Origin: Pseudoflavonifractor sp. Marseille-P3106
GTDB lineage: Bacteria > Bacillota > Clostridia > Oscillospirales > Oscillospiraceae
Length of the DNA stretch: 64,000 bases
Assembly: GCA_900169975.1 (NCBI GenBank)
Contig: LT827119.1
Location: 1 to 64,000 of the forward strand
Direction: 5' to 3'
The translations under genes and the position numbers were made by a program. Under the pieces are notes generated by a model. The model did not search any database. It was not told the DNA's origin and saw only the letters and a list, made by a program, of their open reading frames with translations. Position 1 is the first letter of the stretch, and every line of letters starts with the position of its first letter. This document shows positions 24,483 to 32,924 of this stretch, one piece after another.

Positions 24483-24713
24483 TTATGTAGCGTCATAGGT
24501 CAGCTCCACCGGGCGCTCGGGGGCGATGGTGGAAATGGCATGTTTGTAGATCACCTGCTGCTTTCCCGCGGAATCCACTACAACCACAAAGGGATCAAAA
24601 CCGACGATCTTTCCCCGGAGCTGAAAGCCGTTCATCAAAAACAGCGTCACGGGCTCCTGGGCGCGGCGGGCGCGGGAGAGAAACAGATCCTGCAAATCAA
24701 CGGGTTTGGACAT
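24483..24713 (-). CDS. hfq: RNA chaperone Hfq
   Basis: Predicted 76 residues, typical Hfq length without a long tail. The Sm1 motif is visible as VTLFLMNGFQLRGKIVGFDPFVVVVD and Sm2 as QVIYKHAISTIAP (the KHA form of the usual YKHAIS). The N-terminal DLQDLFLSRAR resembles the RNA-contacting helix. The ATG at 24713 lies 9 nt after AAAGGA; a longer frame upstream lacks support. Adjacent to mutL, where Bacillota often have miaA-hfq; miaA is absent here. Confidence 0.95.
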   Translation of the reverse strand: MSKPVDLQDLFLSRARRAQEPVTLFLMNGFQLRGKIVGFDPFVVVVDSAGKQQVIYKHAISTIAPERPVELTYDAT

Positions 24714-24806
24714 GGAAAACATTCCTTTCTCTTTTCCGGCGGTCAAATGCCGCCTTGGAATATTTCCATAATATACCATTCTCCAGTCGAATCTTGTCGC
24801 ACCCGG

Positions 24807-26774
24807 TCAGGCCCGCTTGAACTGCTTTTCCAGTTGTGCCCTGGTCAGTTCAATGGCCACCGGCCGGCCGTGGGGGCAGTATTTCACCGCGCCGGACAGC
24901 ACCGCCCGGACCACCCGCTCCAGCTCCTCAGGGGCGCTTTTCCAGCCCCCCTTGATGGCGGCTTTGCAGGCCATGGTGTGGAGAAGCTCGTCCCGGCGCT
25001 CCGCTTCCCCGGCCGACCCGGTGGCCAGCAGCTTCCCGGCGATCTCGGTGAGGGTAGCTTCGATGTCTCCGGGGTCTACATAGTCGGGCGCCCGGCGGAC
25101 TGCCAGAGAACCGCCGCCGAAGTCGGCCACCTCAAAGCCCAGCCGGTCCAAAGTCTCCAGATGCTCCAGCAGGGCGGCCCCCTCCTCGGGTGCGGGGGTA
25201 AAGACAGCCGGGACCAGCAGCTCCTGGGACATGGGGGTATAATCCTGCGCCCGCATCCGGTCAAAGTTCATCCTCTCATGGGCGGCGTGCTTGTCGATGA
25301 GGAGCGCCTTCTCCCCCTGTTCCACCACAATGTAGGTACGGAAGAGCTCCCCGGCGACGCGCCAGGGGAGCTCCGGCCGCTCTTCCGCCGGGGCGGGCAC
25401 CTCCGCCCGGCGGGGCTCCGGATCGGCGGGATGAGGAGCACCCCCCCCGGGCGGCGGGGAAACGGGAGCGGCGACATTCTCTGTCTGCCGGAGCGTGGCC
25501 GGAGGCTCCCTCCGCTCCTCCCGGGAAGACTCGGGCATGGGCGGCGGGGGAGCCGCCGTCCCGGCGTCCCTGGAACGGGTCGGGGCGGCGCTCTGCGCCG
25601 GAGGCGTCCAGGGCCGCGCCCCGGTCCGGCCCGCGCTCCACGTCCCGCCGCCGGGCACCGTCAGCGGCGTCCGGGGGGTTCCGGACGTCCGCGGGGCGGT
25701 GAAATCGTGCAGGGGCAGCGCGGTCTGCCGCTGGGTCACCGTGTCGTGGGGCCTGGGGGCCTCCACCACCGCCGCCGGGCGGGACTGATCGGCCCCCAGC
25801 GCCGAGAGGACGGCGTAATAAACTGCCGAAAAGACCTGCCGCTCCGAGCCGAACTTCACCTCCTGCTTGGTGGGGTGGACGTTCACATCCACGGCGTTCA
25901 AACGGGTGGTGAGGTGGAGGACGCAGCCGGGGAACTTCCCCACCATCTTCTGGTTGGCATAGGCCTGCTCCATGGCGGCGGTCATGGTCTTGCTTTTGAT
26001 GTACCGGCCGTTGACAAAGAAAAACTGATAGCCCCGGGTGCCCCGGCAGCAGGTGGGCAGAGAGGCAAAGCCGGAGACCGACAGATCGTCTCCGCTGCCC
26101 TCCACCGGCAGAAAACCCAGCGCCAGATCCCGGCCCAGGACCGCGTAGAGCGCGGAGCGGAGCTTGCCGTCTCCCGGTGTGAGCAGCTCCTGTTTTCCGT
26201 CCTTGATCAGCTTAAAAGAGACCTCGGGATGGGCCAGCGCCTGCCGCTGGACGGCGGCCAGGCAGGCGGCGGACTCCACCGCGTCCTTTTTCATGAATTT
26301 CAGCCGGGCCGGGGTGTTGTAAAAGAGGTCCCGGACCAGCAGCGTGGTCCCCACGGGACAGCCCGCCTCCTCCCGGCCGGTGACCACGCCCCCCTCCAGG
26401 GTAAGCGCGGTGCCCAGGGTGTCCTCCCCCCGGCGGGTGAGCAGCTCCACCCGGGCCACCGAGGCGATGGCGGCCAGAGCCTCTCCCCGGAAGCCCAGGG
26501 TGCCGATGGCTTCCAGATCGTACTCGCTGCGGATCTTGGACGTGGCGTGGCGGAGAAAGGCGGTCTCCACCTCCCCCGGCGCGATGCCGCAGCCGTCGTC
26601 GGTGACCCGGATGAGGGCCATGCCACCGCTCTGGACCTCCACGGTGACGGTATGGGCACCGGCATCCACCGCGTTTTCCACCAGCTCCTTCACCACGGAT
26701 GCCGGGCGTTCCACCACCTCGCCGGCGGCGATAAGGTCGGCCACATGGGGGGAAAGCTGTTCAATATGGGGCAT
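24807..26774 (-). CDS. mutL: DNA mismatch repair endonuclease MutL
   Basis: Predicted 655 residues. The N-terminal GHKL ATPase (about 1-330) shows VVKELVENAVDAGA, DDGCGI and TLGFRGEAL motifs. A Pro/Ala/Arg-rich linker (about 330-470) follows, then the C-terminal dimerisation/endonuclease domain. The metal motif is DKHAAHE...D (about residue 490), a variant of DQHA(X)2E(X)4E, with further conserved ACKAAIKGG and CPHGRP. The start at 26774 follows AAGGTGA at good spacing. It is encoded in the same direction as mutS, separated by a CPBP protease gene. Confidence 0.96.
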   Translation of the reverse strand: MPHIEQLSPHVADLIAAGEVVERPASVVKELVENAVDAGAHTVTVEVQSGGMALIRVTDDGCGIAPGEVETAFLRHATSKIRSEYDLEAIGTLGFRGEALAAIASVARVELLTRRGEDTLGTALTLEGGVVTGREEAGCPVGTTLLVRDLFYNTPARLKFMKKDAVESAACLAAVQRQALAHPEVSFKLIKDGKQELLTPGDGKLRSALYAVLGRDLALGFLPVEGSGDDLSVSGFASLPTCCRGTRGYQFFFVNGRYIKSKTMTAAMEQAYANQKMVGKFPGCVLHLTTRLNAVDVNVHPTKQEVKFGSERQVFSAVYYAVLSALGADQSRPAAVVEAPRPHDTVTQRQTALPLHDFTAPRTSGTPRTPLTVPGGGTWSAGRTGARPWTPPAQSAAPTRSRDAGTAAPPPPMPESSREERREPPATLRQTENVAAPVSPPPGGGAPHPADPEPRRAEVPAPAEERPELPWRVAGELFRTYIVVEQGEKALLIDKHAAHERMNFDRMRAQDYTPMSQELLVPAVFTPAPEEGAALLEHLETLDRLGFEVADFGGGSLAVRRAPDYVDPGDIEATLTEIAGKLLATGSAGEAERRDELLHTMACKAAIKGGWKSAPEELERVVRAVLSGAVKYCPHGRPVAIELTRAQLEKQFKRA

Positions 26775-26817
26775 AAAGATCACCTTGCTTTCTCTTGAAA
26801 TGGGGCCTTTCCACCCC

Positions 26818-27510
26818 TCAGCGGAGGACCCCCATCAGGATACAGCCGTTGATGGCGGCGTGAAGGGCCACCGCGCTCCACACCGAGCCGCCGTTGTCAT
26901 AGCACCAGGTGAGGGCCGCCGATACGGGCAGGTAGAGGACCGCCAGCAGCAGATAGCGGGGATCCCCCGCCTCCACCGCGTAGCGCCACACACAGGCCAG
27001 CGCATAGCCGATCACGCTCACCCCGTAGGCCAGCGGAAGGCTGTACCGGCGAAGGCTCCCGAAGATCAGCCCCCGGTACAGGCACTCCTCCGCCACCGGG
27101 ATGAGCAGCAGGGTCAGGGCCAGGGTGGGCGCCGGCGCGATGGCCAGCTGGGCGGCGTACTGACAGGGCACGGGGTCGGTCACCGGCAGGGGGATCCGTG
27201 CAAGCACATGCCGCAGCAGCAGCGTGCCTGCCAATCCCACGGCGATCCCGAAGAGATTTTCCGGCAGCCAGTCCAGCAGATCGGCAAAATCCCGCTTCAA
27301 AAAGGTCCAGAACACCAGCAGCGCCAGTGCGAAGAGGAAGGAGTAATAGAGCACATTGGCCTCGGCCACCAGAGGTTCCCCGTCCCCCATGAGCACCCGC
27401 TGCACCCAGGCATTGAGGTAGGGGAACACCAGCAGATACAGTCCGAAAAAGACCCAGCCCCGCTGGCGTTCTGAATCGGTCATTTTTGTTTTCCAGCTTC
27501 GGCGGAACAT
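26818..27510 (-). CDS. CPBP family intramembrane metalloprotease
   Basis: Predicted 230-residue membrane protein with about seven hydrophobic segments. The CAAX-protease/bacteriocin-processing (CPBP, Abi) motifs are present: EECLYRGLIFGSLRR (Glu-Glu-x3-Arg) and the later His motif VWSAVALHAAING; the intermediate aromatic-His motif is less clear. It sits between mutL and mutS with short gaps, probably co-transcribed but functionally unrelated. The substrate is unknown. Confidence 0.82.
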   Translation of the reverse strand: MFRRSWKTKMTDSERQRGWVFFGLYLLVFPYLNAWVQRVLMGDGEPLVAEANVLYYSFLFALALLVFWTFLKRDFADLLDWLPENLFGIAVGLAGTLLLRHVLARIPLPVTDPVPCQYAAQLAIAPAPTLALTLLLIPVAEECLYRGLIFGSLRRYSLPLAYGVSVIGYALACVWRYAVEAGDPRYLLLAVLYLPVSAALTWCYDNGGSVWSAVALHAAINGCILMGVLR

Positions 27511-27550
27511 GGCAGAGCTCCTTTCCTGTGCGTGCGGACGGGGGGAACGG

Positions 27551-30142
27551 TCATCCCAGCAGTTTTTTCAGCTCATAGAGCAGATTCATGGCCTCAATGG
27601 GGGTGAGGGTGTCCACGTCGGTGCCCCGCAGCCGCTCGGCCACCGACTGGGCCCCCAGATCCTCCAGAGAGAACTGTTCCTCGGCCTGCCCCGCCGGGGC
27701 GGCGGGAACTGCGGGGCCTCCCGACTCCAGCTCGGCCAGGAGGACCTTTGCCCGGGAGATCACCTTGTCGGGCACTCCTGCCAGCTTGGCCACTTCAATG
27801 CCGTAACTGGCGGCGGCGGGGCCCCGGACGATCTTTCGGAGGAACAGGACCTCGTCCTTCTTCTTTTTGGCGGCAATATTGTAATTCTTCACCCCCGGGA
27901 TCTCCCCCTCCACGGCAGTGAGCTCGTGATAGTGGGTGGCGAAGAGCGTCTTGGCCCCCAGCCGCTTTTTATCGGCGCAGAACTCCAGCACCGCCCGGGC
28001 GATGGCCATGCCGTCGTAGGTGGAGGTGCCCCGTCCGATCTCGTCCAGAATGAGCAGGCTCTTGGCGGTGGCGTTTTTCAAAAGCTCCGCCACCTCGGTC
28101 ATCTCCACCATAAACGTGGAGGCTCCGGCGGAGAGGTCGTCGCTGGCCCCGATCCGGGTGAACACCCGGTCCACGATGCCCACCCGGGCGGAGCGGGCGG
28201 GGACAAAGGAGCCCATCTGCGCCATGAGGACGATGAGGGCGGTCTGGCGCATGTAGGTGGATTTGCCCGCCATGTTGGGGCCGGTGATGATGCTCACCAG
28301 GTCGTCCCGGCCGTCCATGTGGGTGTCGTTGGGGACAAAGAGATTCCCGCGGCCGGTCTTTTCCACCACCGGATGGCGGCCCTCGGTGATGTCGATGACA
28401 TCGGACAGATCCACCTGGGGCATGCAGTAACCGTTCTCGGCGGCCACCCGGGCAAAGGAGCACAGCACGTCCACCTGGGCCACCGCGGCGGCCGAGCGCT
28501 GGATGTCGGCCACCCGCTCCGCCGCCTGCTGACGCACTTGACAGAAAAGCTGATACTCCAGCGCGGTGATCTGGTCCTGGGCCGTGAGGATCGTGTGCTC
28601 CATCTCCTTGAGCTCCGGAGTGATGTAGCGCTCGCAGTTGACCAGGGTCTGCTTGCGGATGTACGTGTCGGGCACCAGGGCCGAGTTGACCTTGGAGACC
28701 TCGATGTAGTAGCCGAACACCTTGTTGAAGCCCACCTTCAGGCTCTTGATGCCGGTCTTTTCCTTCTCCTGGGCCTCCATGGCGGCCACCATGTCCTTCC
28801 CGCCGGTGAGGATCCCCCTGAGGCGGTCCACCTCGGGGTGGTAACCCTCCCGGATCAAGCCGCCCTCCCGGACGGAGAAGGGGGGCTCGTCCACAAAGGC
28901 ACTGTCGATGAGACCTCTGAGCTCGGCCAGATCGTCCAGGCTGTCCCGCAAAACGGTGAGCAGTCCGGAGGAGAAGGGTGAGAGGAGCAGCCGCAGCTCC
29001 GGGAGCTTGCCCAGGCCGTGGGAGAGGGACACCAGATCCCGCCCGCCGGCGGTACCGTAGACCACCCGGCCGATGAGCCGCTCCAGGTCGGTGACCTCCC
29101 GCAGGGCGCGGGCCAGCTCCTGCCGGGCCACTGAGTCCCCCACCAGATCGGCCACCGCCCCCTGACGCTTGCCGATCTGCACCGGGGAGAGGAGGGGCCG
29201 CTCCAGCCAGGTGCGGATGAGCCGGTGCCCCATGGGAGTGCAGGTCTTGTCCAGCACCCAGAGGAGGCTCCCCCGCTTCTCCCCGCCCCGCAGGGTCTCG
29301 GTCAGCTCCAGATTCCGCCGGGCGGTGAGGTCCAGTTCCATAAACTCCCCGGAGGTGTAGCAGTGAAGGGCGGAGAGGTGGGAGAGGTCGGTTTTCTGGG
29401 TCTCGTAGAGATAGCCCACCAGGGCCCCCGCCGCCCGGGTGGCCGGTCCGGCGGGCAGGTCCTCCGCCCCCGCCCGGAACTGCCGCTCCACGGCTGCCGC
29501 GGTGGTCTGGGGATCAAAGCGCGCCTCGCCGCCCTCTTCCACCCGGCAGTCCAGCCGGGTCTTCAAAAATTCCCGGAGCACCGGGTCGTCCCAGGCCTGA
29601 GGAGAGAGGACGGCCTCCCGGGGGGCGAAGCGGCCCAGCTCGTTTTCCAGGTGTTCCCGCCAGGCGGGGCCGGAAAAACCGGTGGCCGACACCTCGCCGG
29701 TGGAGAGATCGGCAAAGCAAAGCCCCGCCGCCTCCCCCTCCAGGCATACGGCGCACAGGAAATTGTTCTTCCCCTCCTCCAGCATGGTCTCCTCGATGAC
29801 GGTGCCGGGGGTGACGATGCGGATGACGTCCCGGTCCACCAGGCCCTTGGCGGCGGCGGGGTCCTCCATCTGCTCGCAGATGGCCACCTTATAGCCCTTG
29901 GCGATGAGCCGGGAGAGGTAGGCCTCCACGGCGTGGTAGGGCACCCCGCACATGGGGGTGCGCTCCTCGGGGGGCCGGGTGCGGTCCCGGCTGGTGAGGG
30001 TGAGCTCCAGCTCCCGGGAGGCCACCTGGGCGTCCTCGTTGAACATCTCGTAGAAGTCCCCCAGACGGAAAAAGAGCAGGCAGTCGGGGTGATCGGCCTT
30101 GATTTTTTGATATTGGAGCATCATGGGGGTGCCTTCCGCCAT
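27551..30142 (-). CDS. mutS: DNA mismatch repair protein MutS
   Basis: Predicted 863 residues, full length. Domain I carries the mismatch-reading Phe-x-Glu (FFRLGDFYEMF). The connector, core and clamp domains are followed by the ATPase with Walker A TGPNMAGKST (about 620), STFMVEMTE, Walker B LLILDEIGRGTSTYDG and the ATHYHEL His switch, then a C-terminal HTH and short tail. Start supported by GAGGAGG 8-9 nt upstream. Probably transcribed after miaB. Confidence 0.97.
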   Translation of the reverse strand: MAEGTPMMLQYQKIKADHPDCLLFFRLGDFYEMFNEDAQVASRELELTLTSRDRTRPPEERTPMCGVPYHAVEAYLSRLIAKGYKVAICEQMEDPAAAKGLVDRDVIRIVTPGTVIEETMLEEGKNNFLCAVCLEGEAAGLCFADLSTGEVSATGFSGPAWREHLENELGRFAPREAVLSPQAWDDPVLREFLKTRLDCRVEEGGEARFDPQTTAAAVERQFRAGAEDLPAGPATRAAGALVGYLYETQKTDLSHLSALHCYTSGEFMELDLTARRNLELTETLRGGEKRGSLLWVLDKTCTPMGHRLIRTWLERPLLSPVQIGKRQGAVADLVGDSVARQELARALREVTDLERLIGRVVYGTAGGRDLVSLSHGLGKLPELRLLLSPFSSGLLTVLRDSLDDLAELRGLIDSAFVDEPPFSVREGGLIREGYHPEVDRLRGILTGGKDMVAAMEAQEKEKTGIKSLKVGFNKVFGYYIEVSKVNSALVPDTYIRKQTLVNCERYITPELKEMEHTILTAQDQITALEYQLFCQVRQQAAERVADIQRSAAAVAQVDVLCSFARVAAENGYCMPQVDLSDVIDITEGRHPVVEKTGRGNLFVPNDTHMDGRDDLVSIITGPNMAGKSTYMRQTALIVLMAQMGSFVPARSARVGIVDRVFTRIGASDDLSAGASTFMVEMTEVAELLKNATAKSLLILDEIGRGTSTYDGMAIARAVLEFCADKKRLGAKTLFATHYHELTAVEGEIPGVKNYNIAAKKKKDEVLFLRKIVRGPAAASYGIEVAKLAGVPDKVISRAKVLLAELESGGPAVPAAPAGQAEEQFSLEDLGAQSVAERLRGTDVDTLTPIEAMNLLYELKKLLG

Positions 30143-30190
30143 CTGGGTATCCTCCTCTGAATCAATTTATGGGATGCGTCGGGATACGGC

Positions 30191-31615
30191 TTACCCCTGG
30201 CCGGCCAGTTTCCCGAAGAGGGACCAGGTGTTGGCCGCAGTGATCTCCACGTCCCGGAACTGTCCCACCAGGGACGCGTCCCCGTCGGCCACCCGGACCA
30301 GCCGGTTGCCGGGGGTGCGGGCGGTGAGGGCGCTGCCGGCGTCCTCGCTTACGCCGTCGATGAGACAGCGGAGGGTCTTGCCCACATAGGCGGCGTGCTT
30401 TTCCGCCGAAATGACGTTCTGGACGTCCACCAGCCGCTGGAAGTTGGCCTGCTTCTCGGCCCGGGACATGGGGTCGGGCATGGAGGCCGCCGGGGTCCCC
30501 TCCCGGGGGGAATAGATGAAGGTGAAGAGGGCGTCGAAGCGCACCTCCTCAATGAGGGAGAGGGTCTCCTCAAATTCGGGGGTGGTCTCCCCGGGGAAGC
30601 CCACGATGACGTCGGATGTGATAACTACATCGGGCACCTGCTCCCGCAGCCGCCGCACCTTGTCCAGATAGCCCGCCCGGTCGTAGACCCGGTTCATGGC
30701 CTTCAAGATCCGGTCGCTGCCCGCCTGGAAGGGCAGGTGGAAGGCGGGAGCCACCTTTTTGCACCGGGCCATGGTCTCAAAGAGCTTCTGGGAGGCATCC
30801 TTGGGATGGCTGGTCATAAAGCGGATGAGAAAATCGCCGGGGATGGCGTCGATCCGCTCCAGAAGGTCCGCAAAGTCGATGTCCAGCCCCAGATCCTTCC
30901 CGTAGGAGTTGACGTTCTGGCCCAGGAGGGTGATGTCCCGGTACCCCTCGTCCGCCAGGGCCTTCACCTCGGCCAGCACGTCCTCGGGCTTCCGGGAGCG
31001 CTCCCGCCCCCGGACATAGGGGACGATGCAGTAGGAACAGAAGTTGTTGCAGCCGTACATGATAGAGACCCAGCCCTTGATGCCGCTCTGACGGACCACG
31101 GGAATGCCCTCGGCGATGGAGCCGGGTTCGTCGGCAATGTCAAAGACCCTGCCCCGGCGGGTGAGCACCCGGCAGAAAAGCTCGGGAAATTTCCACAGGG
31201 CGTGGGGGCCGAACACCAGATCCACGTGGCGGTAGGACTGCCGGATCTTCTCGGCCACCTGGGGCTCCTGGGCCATGCAGCCGCACAGGCAGATGATCTG
31301 CCCGGGGTGGCGGCGCTTGGCGTGGACCAGCGCCCCCACGTTGCCCAGCACCCGGTCCTCAGCGTGCTCCCGGATGGCGCAGGTGTTGATGACGATGGCG
31401 TCCGCAGCCTCCTCGGATTCGGTGAAGCCGTAGCCCATGGAGGCCAGGTAGCCCCGGATGCGCTCGGAGTCGGCCTCGTTCTGCTGACAGCCGTAGGTGT
31501 CCACAAAGGCCAGGGGCGGGGTAGGGAGCGCGGCGGAGCGCTCGTGTATCTGCTCGCAGAACTCCCTCTGGCGGTCGATGTCCGCCGGGGAGATTCGGGT
31601 CGTCTGTCGGTCCAA
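30191..31615 (-). CDS. miaB: tRNA-2-methylthio-N6-dimethylallyladenosine synthase
   Basis: Predicted 474-residue radical-SAM methylthiotransferase acting on i6A37 of tRNA. The N-terminal UPF0004 domain has its three cluster Cys (YGCQQNEADSE, INTCAIRE, LCGCMAQ), the radical SAM triad is C-x3-C-x2-C in YGCNNFCSYCIVPYVRG (about 185-195), and a C-terminal TRAM domain ends the protein. The start is a TTG at 31615, supported by AGGGAGG 7 nt upstream. Gene order miaB-mutS-mutL is conserved in Bacillota. Confidence 0.95.
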   Translation of the reverse strand: MDRQTTRISPADIDRQREFCEQIHERSAALPTPPLAFVDTYGCQQNEADSERIRGYLASMGYGFTESEEAADAIVINTCAIREHAEDRVLGNVGALVHAKRRHPGQIICLCGCMAQEPQVAEKIRQSYRHVDLVFGPHALWKFPELFCRVLTRRGRVFDIADEPGSIAEGIPVVRQSGIKGWVSIMYGCNNFCSYCIVPYVRGRERSRKPEDVLAEVKALADEGYRDITLLGQNVNSYGKDLGLDIDFADLLERIDAIPGDFLIRFMTSHPKDASQKLFETMARCKKVAPAFHLPFQAGSDRILKAMNRVYDRAGYLDKVRRLREQVPDVVITSDVIVGFPGETTPEFEETLSLIEEVRFDALFTFIYSPREGTPAASMPDPMSRAEKQANFQRLVDVQNVISAEKHAAYVGKTLRCLIDGVSEDAGSALTARTPGNRLVRVADGDASLVGQFRDVEITAANTWSLFGKLAGQG

Positions 31616-31757
31616 GTCGGTTCCTCCCTCTTTTACGGGAATAATTGATTCCGTTTAATTAAAAATCATATCATTTTTCCGGAAACATTTCAAGGCGGAG
31701 GGCCTGCCTGTCAGAAATCTTTTCTCTCTCCTTTTTTTAGGACCCTCCCCCACCGGA

Positions 31758-31786
31758 TTGACCTTTTTCCCGGAAAAGGATATAAT
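31758..31786 (+). promoter_or_regulatory. Sigma-A promoter of the dtd operon
   Basis: -35 TTGACC (31758-31763), 17-nt spacer, -10 TATAAT (31781-31786), 36 nt before the dtd start. Probably drives dtd, the MBL hydrolase, hemZ, the kinase and perhaps mrp. Confidence 0.88.
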
Positions 31787-31822
31787 AAAAGTTCAAAAAC
31801 TTTCCATACAGGAGGAACTGCC

Positions 31823-32266
31823 ATGCGGGCTGTGGTGACGCGGGTCAAAAACGCCAGGGTGGACATCGACGGGATCACCGTGGGAAAAACGGACGGGGGC
31901 TTTCTGGTGCTGCTGGGGGTGGCCCCGGCGGATACGGAGGCCCAGTGCGACAAACTGGCCGACAAGGTGTGCGGCCTGCGCGTTTTCGAAGATGAAAACG
32001 AAAAAATGAACCTCAATCTGGCCGCCGTGGGGGGCTCCCTGCTGGTGGTCTCCCAGTTTACCCTCTACGCCGACTGCAGGTCCCGGCGGCCCGGCTTTAC
32101 CGGAGCGGCCCGGCCCGAAACCGCCGTTCCCCTCTACGAGCGGTTCCTGGCCCAGTGCGAGGGGCGGGGCTTCCATGTGGAGCACGGGGAATTCGGCGCG
32201 GACATGCAGGTCTACTCTCAAAACGACGGCCCGGTGACCATTCTTTTGGACACCGACAGCCTGTAA
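31823..32266 (+). CDS. dtd: D-aminoacyl-tRNA deacylase
   Basis: Predicted 147 residues, standard DTD length. It removes D-amino acids (e.g. D-Tyr) and glycine mischarged on tRNA-Ala. The active-site SQFTLYADCRSRRPGF and the cross-subunit loop region GEFGADMQVYSQNDGPVTI are recognisable. Strong AGGAGG ribosome site. First gene of the plus-strand operon. Confidence 0.95.
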   Translation: MRAVVTRVKNARVDIDGITVGKTDGGFLVLLGVAPADTEAQCDKLADKVCGLRVFEDENEKMNLNLAAVGGSLLVVSQFTLYADCRSRRPGFTGAARPETAVPLYERFLAQCEGRGFHVEHGEFGADMQVYSQNDGPVTILLDTDSL

Positions 32267-32278
32267 GGAGAATGTCAT

Positions 32279-32887
32279 ATGGTGATCCAGCACATTTTTC
32301 TGCCCTCGGTCTACACCAACTGCTACCTGCTGGGGGACGAGAAGAGCGGCTCCGCCGCCGTCATCGACCCCGGCGCCTTTGACGAGTCCATTCTGGGAGA
32401 GGCCGAGGCCCTGGGCCTCTCCATCCGGGCCATCTTCCTCACCCACGGCCACTACGACCACACCGGCGGCGTGGCCGCGCTGCGTGAGCGTCTGGCCGGG
32501 CTCCCCGTCTACCTCCACCCGGCGGACGCGGGGAAAAACGACCAGCTCTTCCCCACCGCCGCCCTGGGAGATGTGACCCTCTGGCGGGATGGGGACGTGG
32601 TCTGCGTGGGCGGGCTCAAGGCGGAAGTTTTCCACACCCCGGGGCATTCCGGTGGATCGGTGACCCTCCGCTGTCAGAACGTCCTCTTTACCGGCGACAC
32701 CCTGTTTGCCGGGAGCATGGGCCGCACCGACCTGCCCGGCGGGAGTTACGAGGAGATCATGGCCTCCCTCAAGCGTCTGGGAGAGCTGGAGGGGGACTAT
32801 CAGGTGCTCCCCGGCCACGAAAGTTTTTCCACATTGGAGCAGGAGCGGCGTGGAAACTACTATATGCGCCAGGCTCTGGGCGAATAG
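32279..32887 (+). CDS. MBL fold metallo-hydrolase (GloB-like)
   Basis: Predicted 202-residue metallo-beta-lactamase-fold hydrolase. Metal ligands: THGHYDHTGG (HxHxDH), His in HTPGHSGGS, Asp in FTGDTLFAGSMGRTD, and His in LPGHE. It resembles hydroxyacylglutathione-hydrolase-like (YcbL/GloB2) proteins that follow dtd in many clostridia, though glutathione is unlikely here; the substrate is unknown. 12 nt after dtd. Confidence 0.92.
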   Translation: MVIQHIFLPSVYTNCYLLGDEKSGSAAVIDPGAFDESILGEAEALGLSIRAIFLTHGHYDHTGGVAALRERLAGLPVYLHPADAGKNDQLFPTAALGDVTLWRDGDVVCVGGLKAEVFHTPGHSGGSVTLRCQNVLFTGDTLFAGSMGRTDLPGGSYEEIMASLKRLGELEGDYQVLPGHESFSTLEQERRGNYYMRQALGE

Positions 32888-32924
32888 ACCGGCGTGACCG
32901 TCCGGGGACGGGTAAGGAGCAGAC

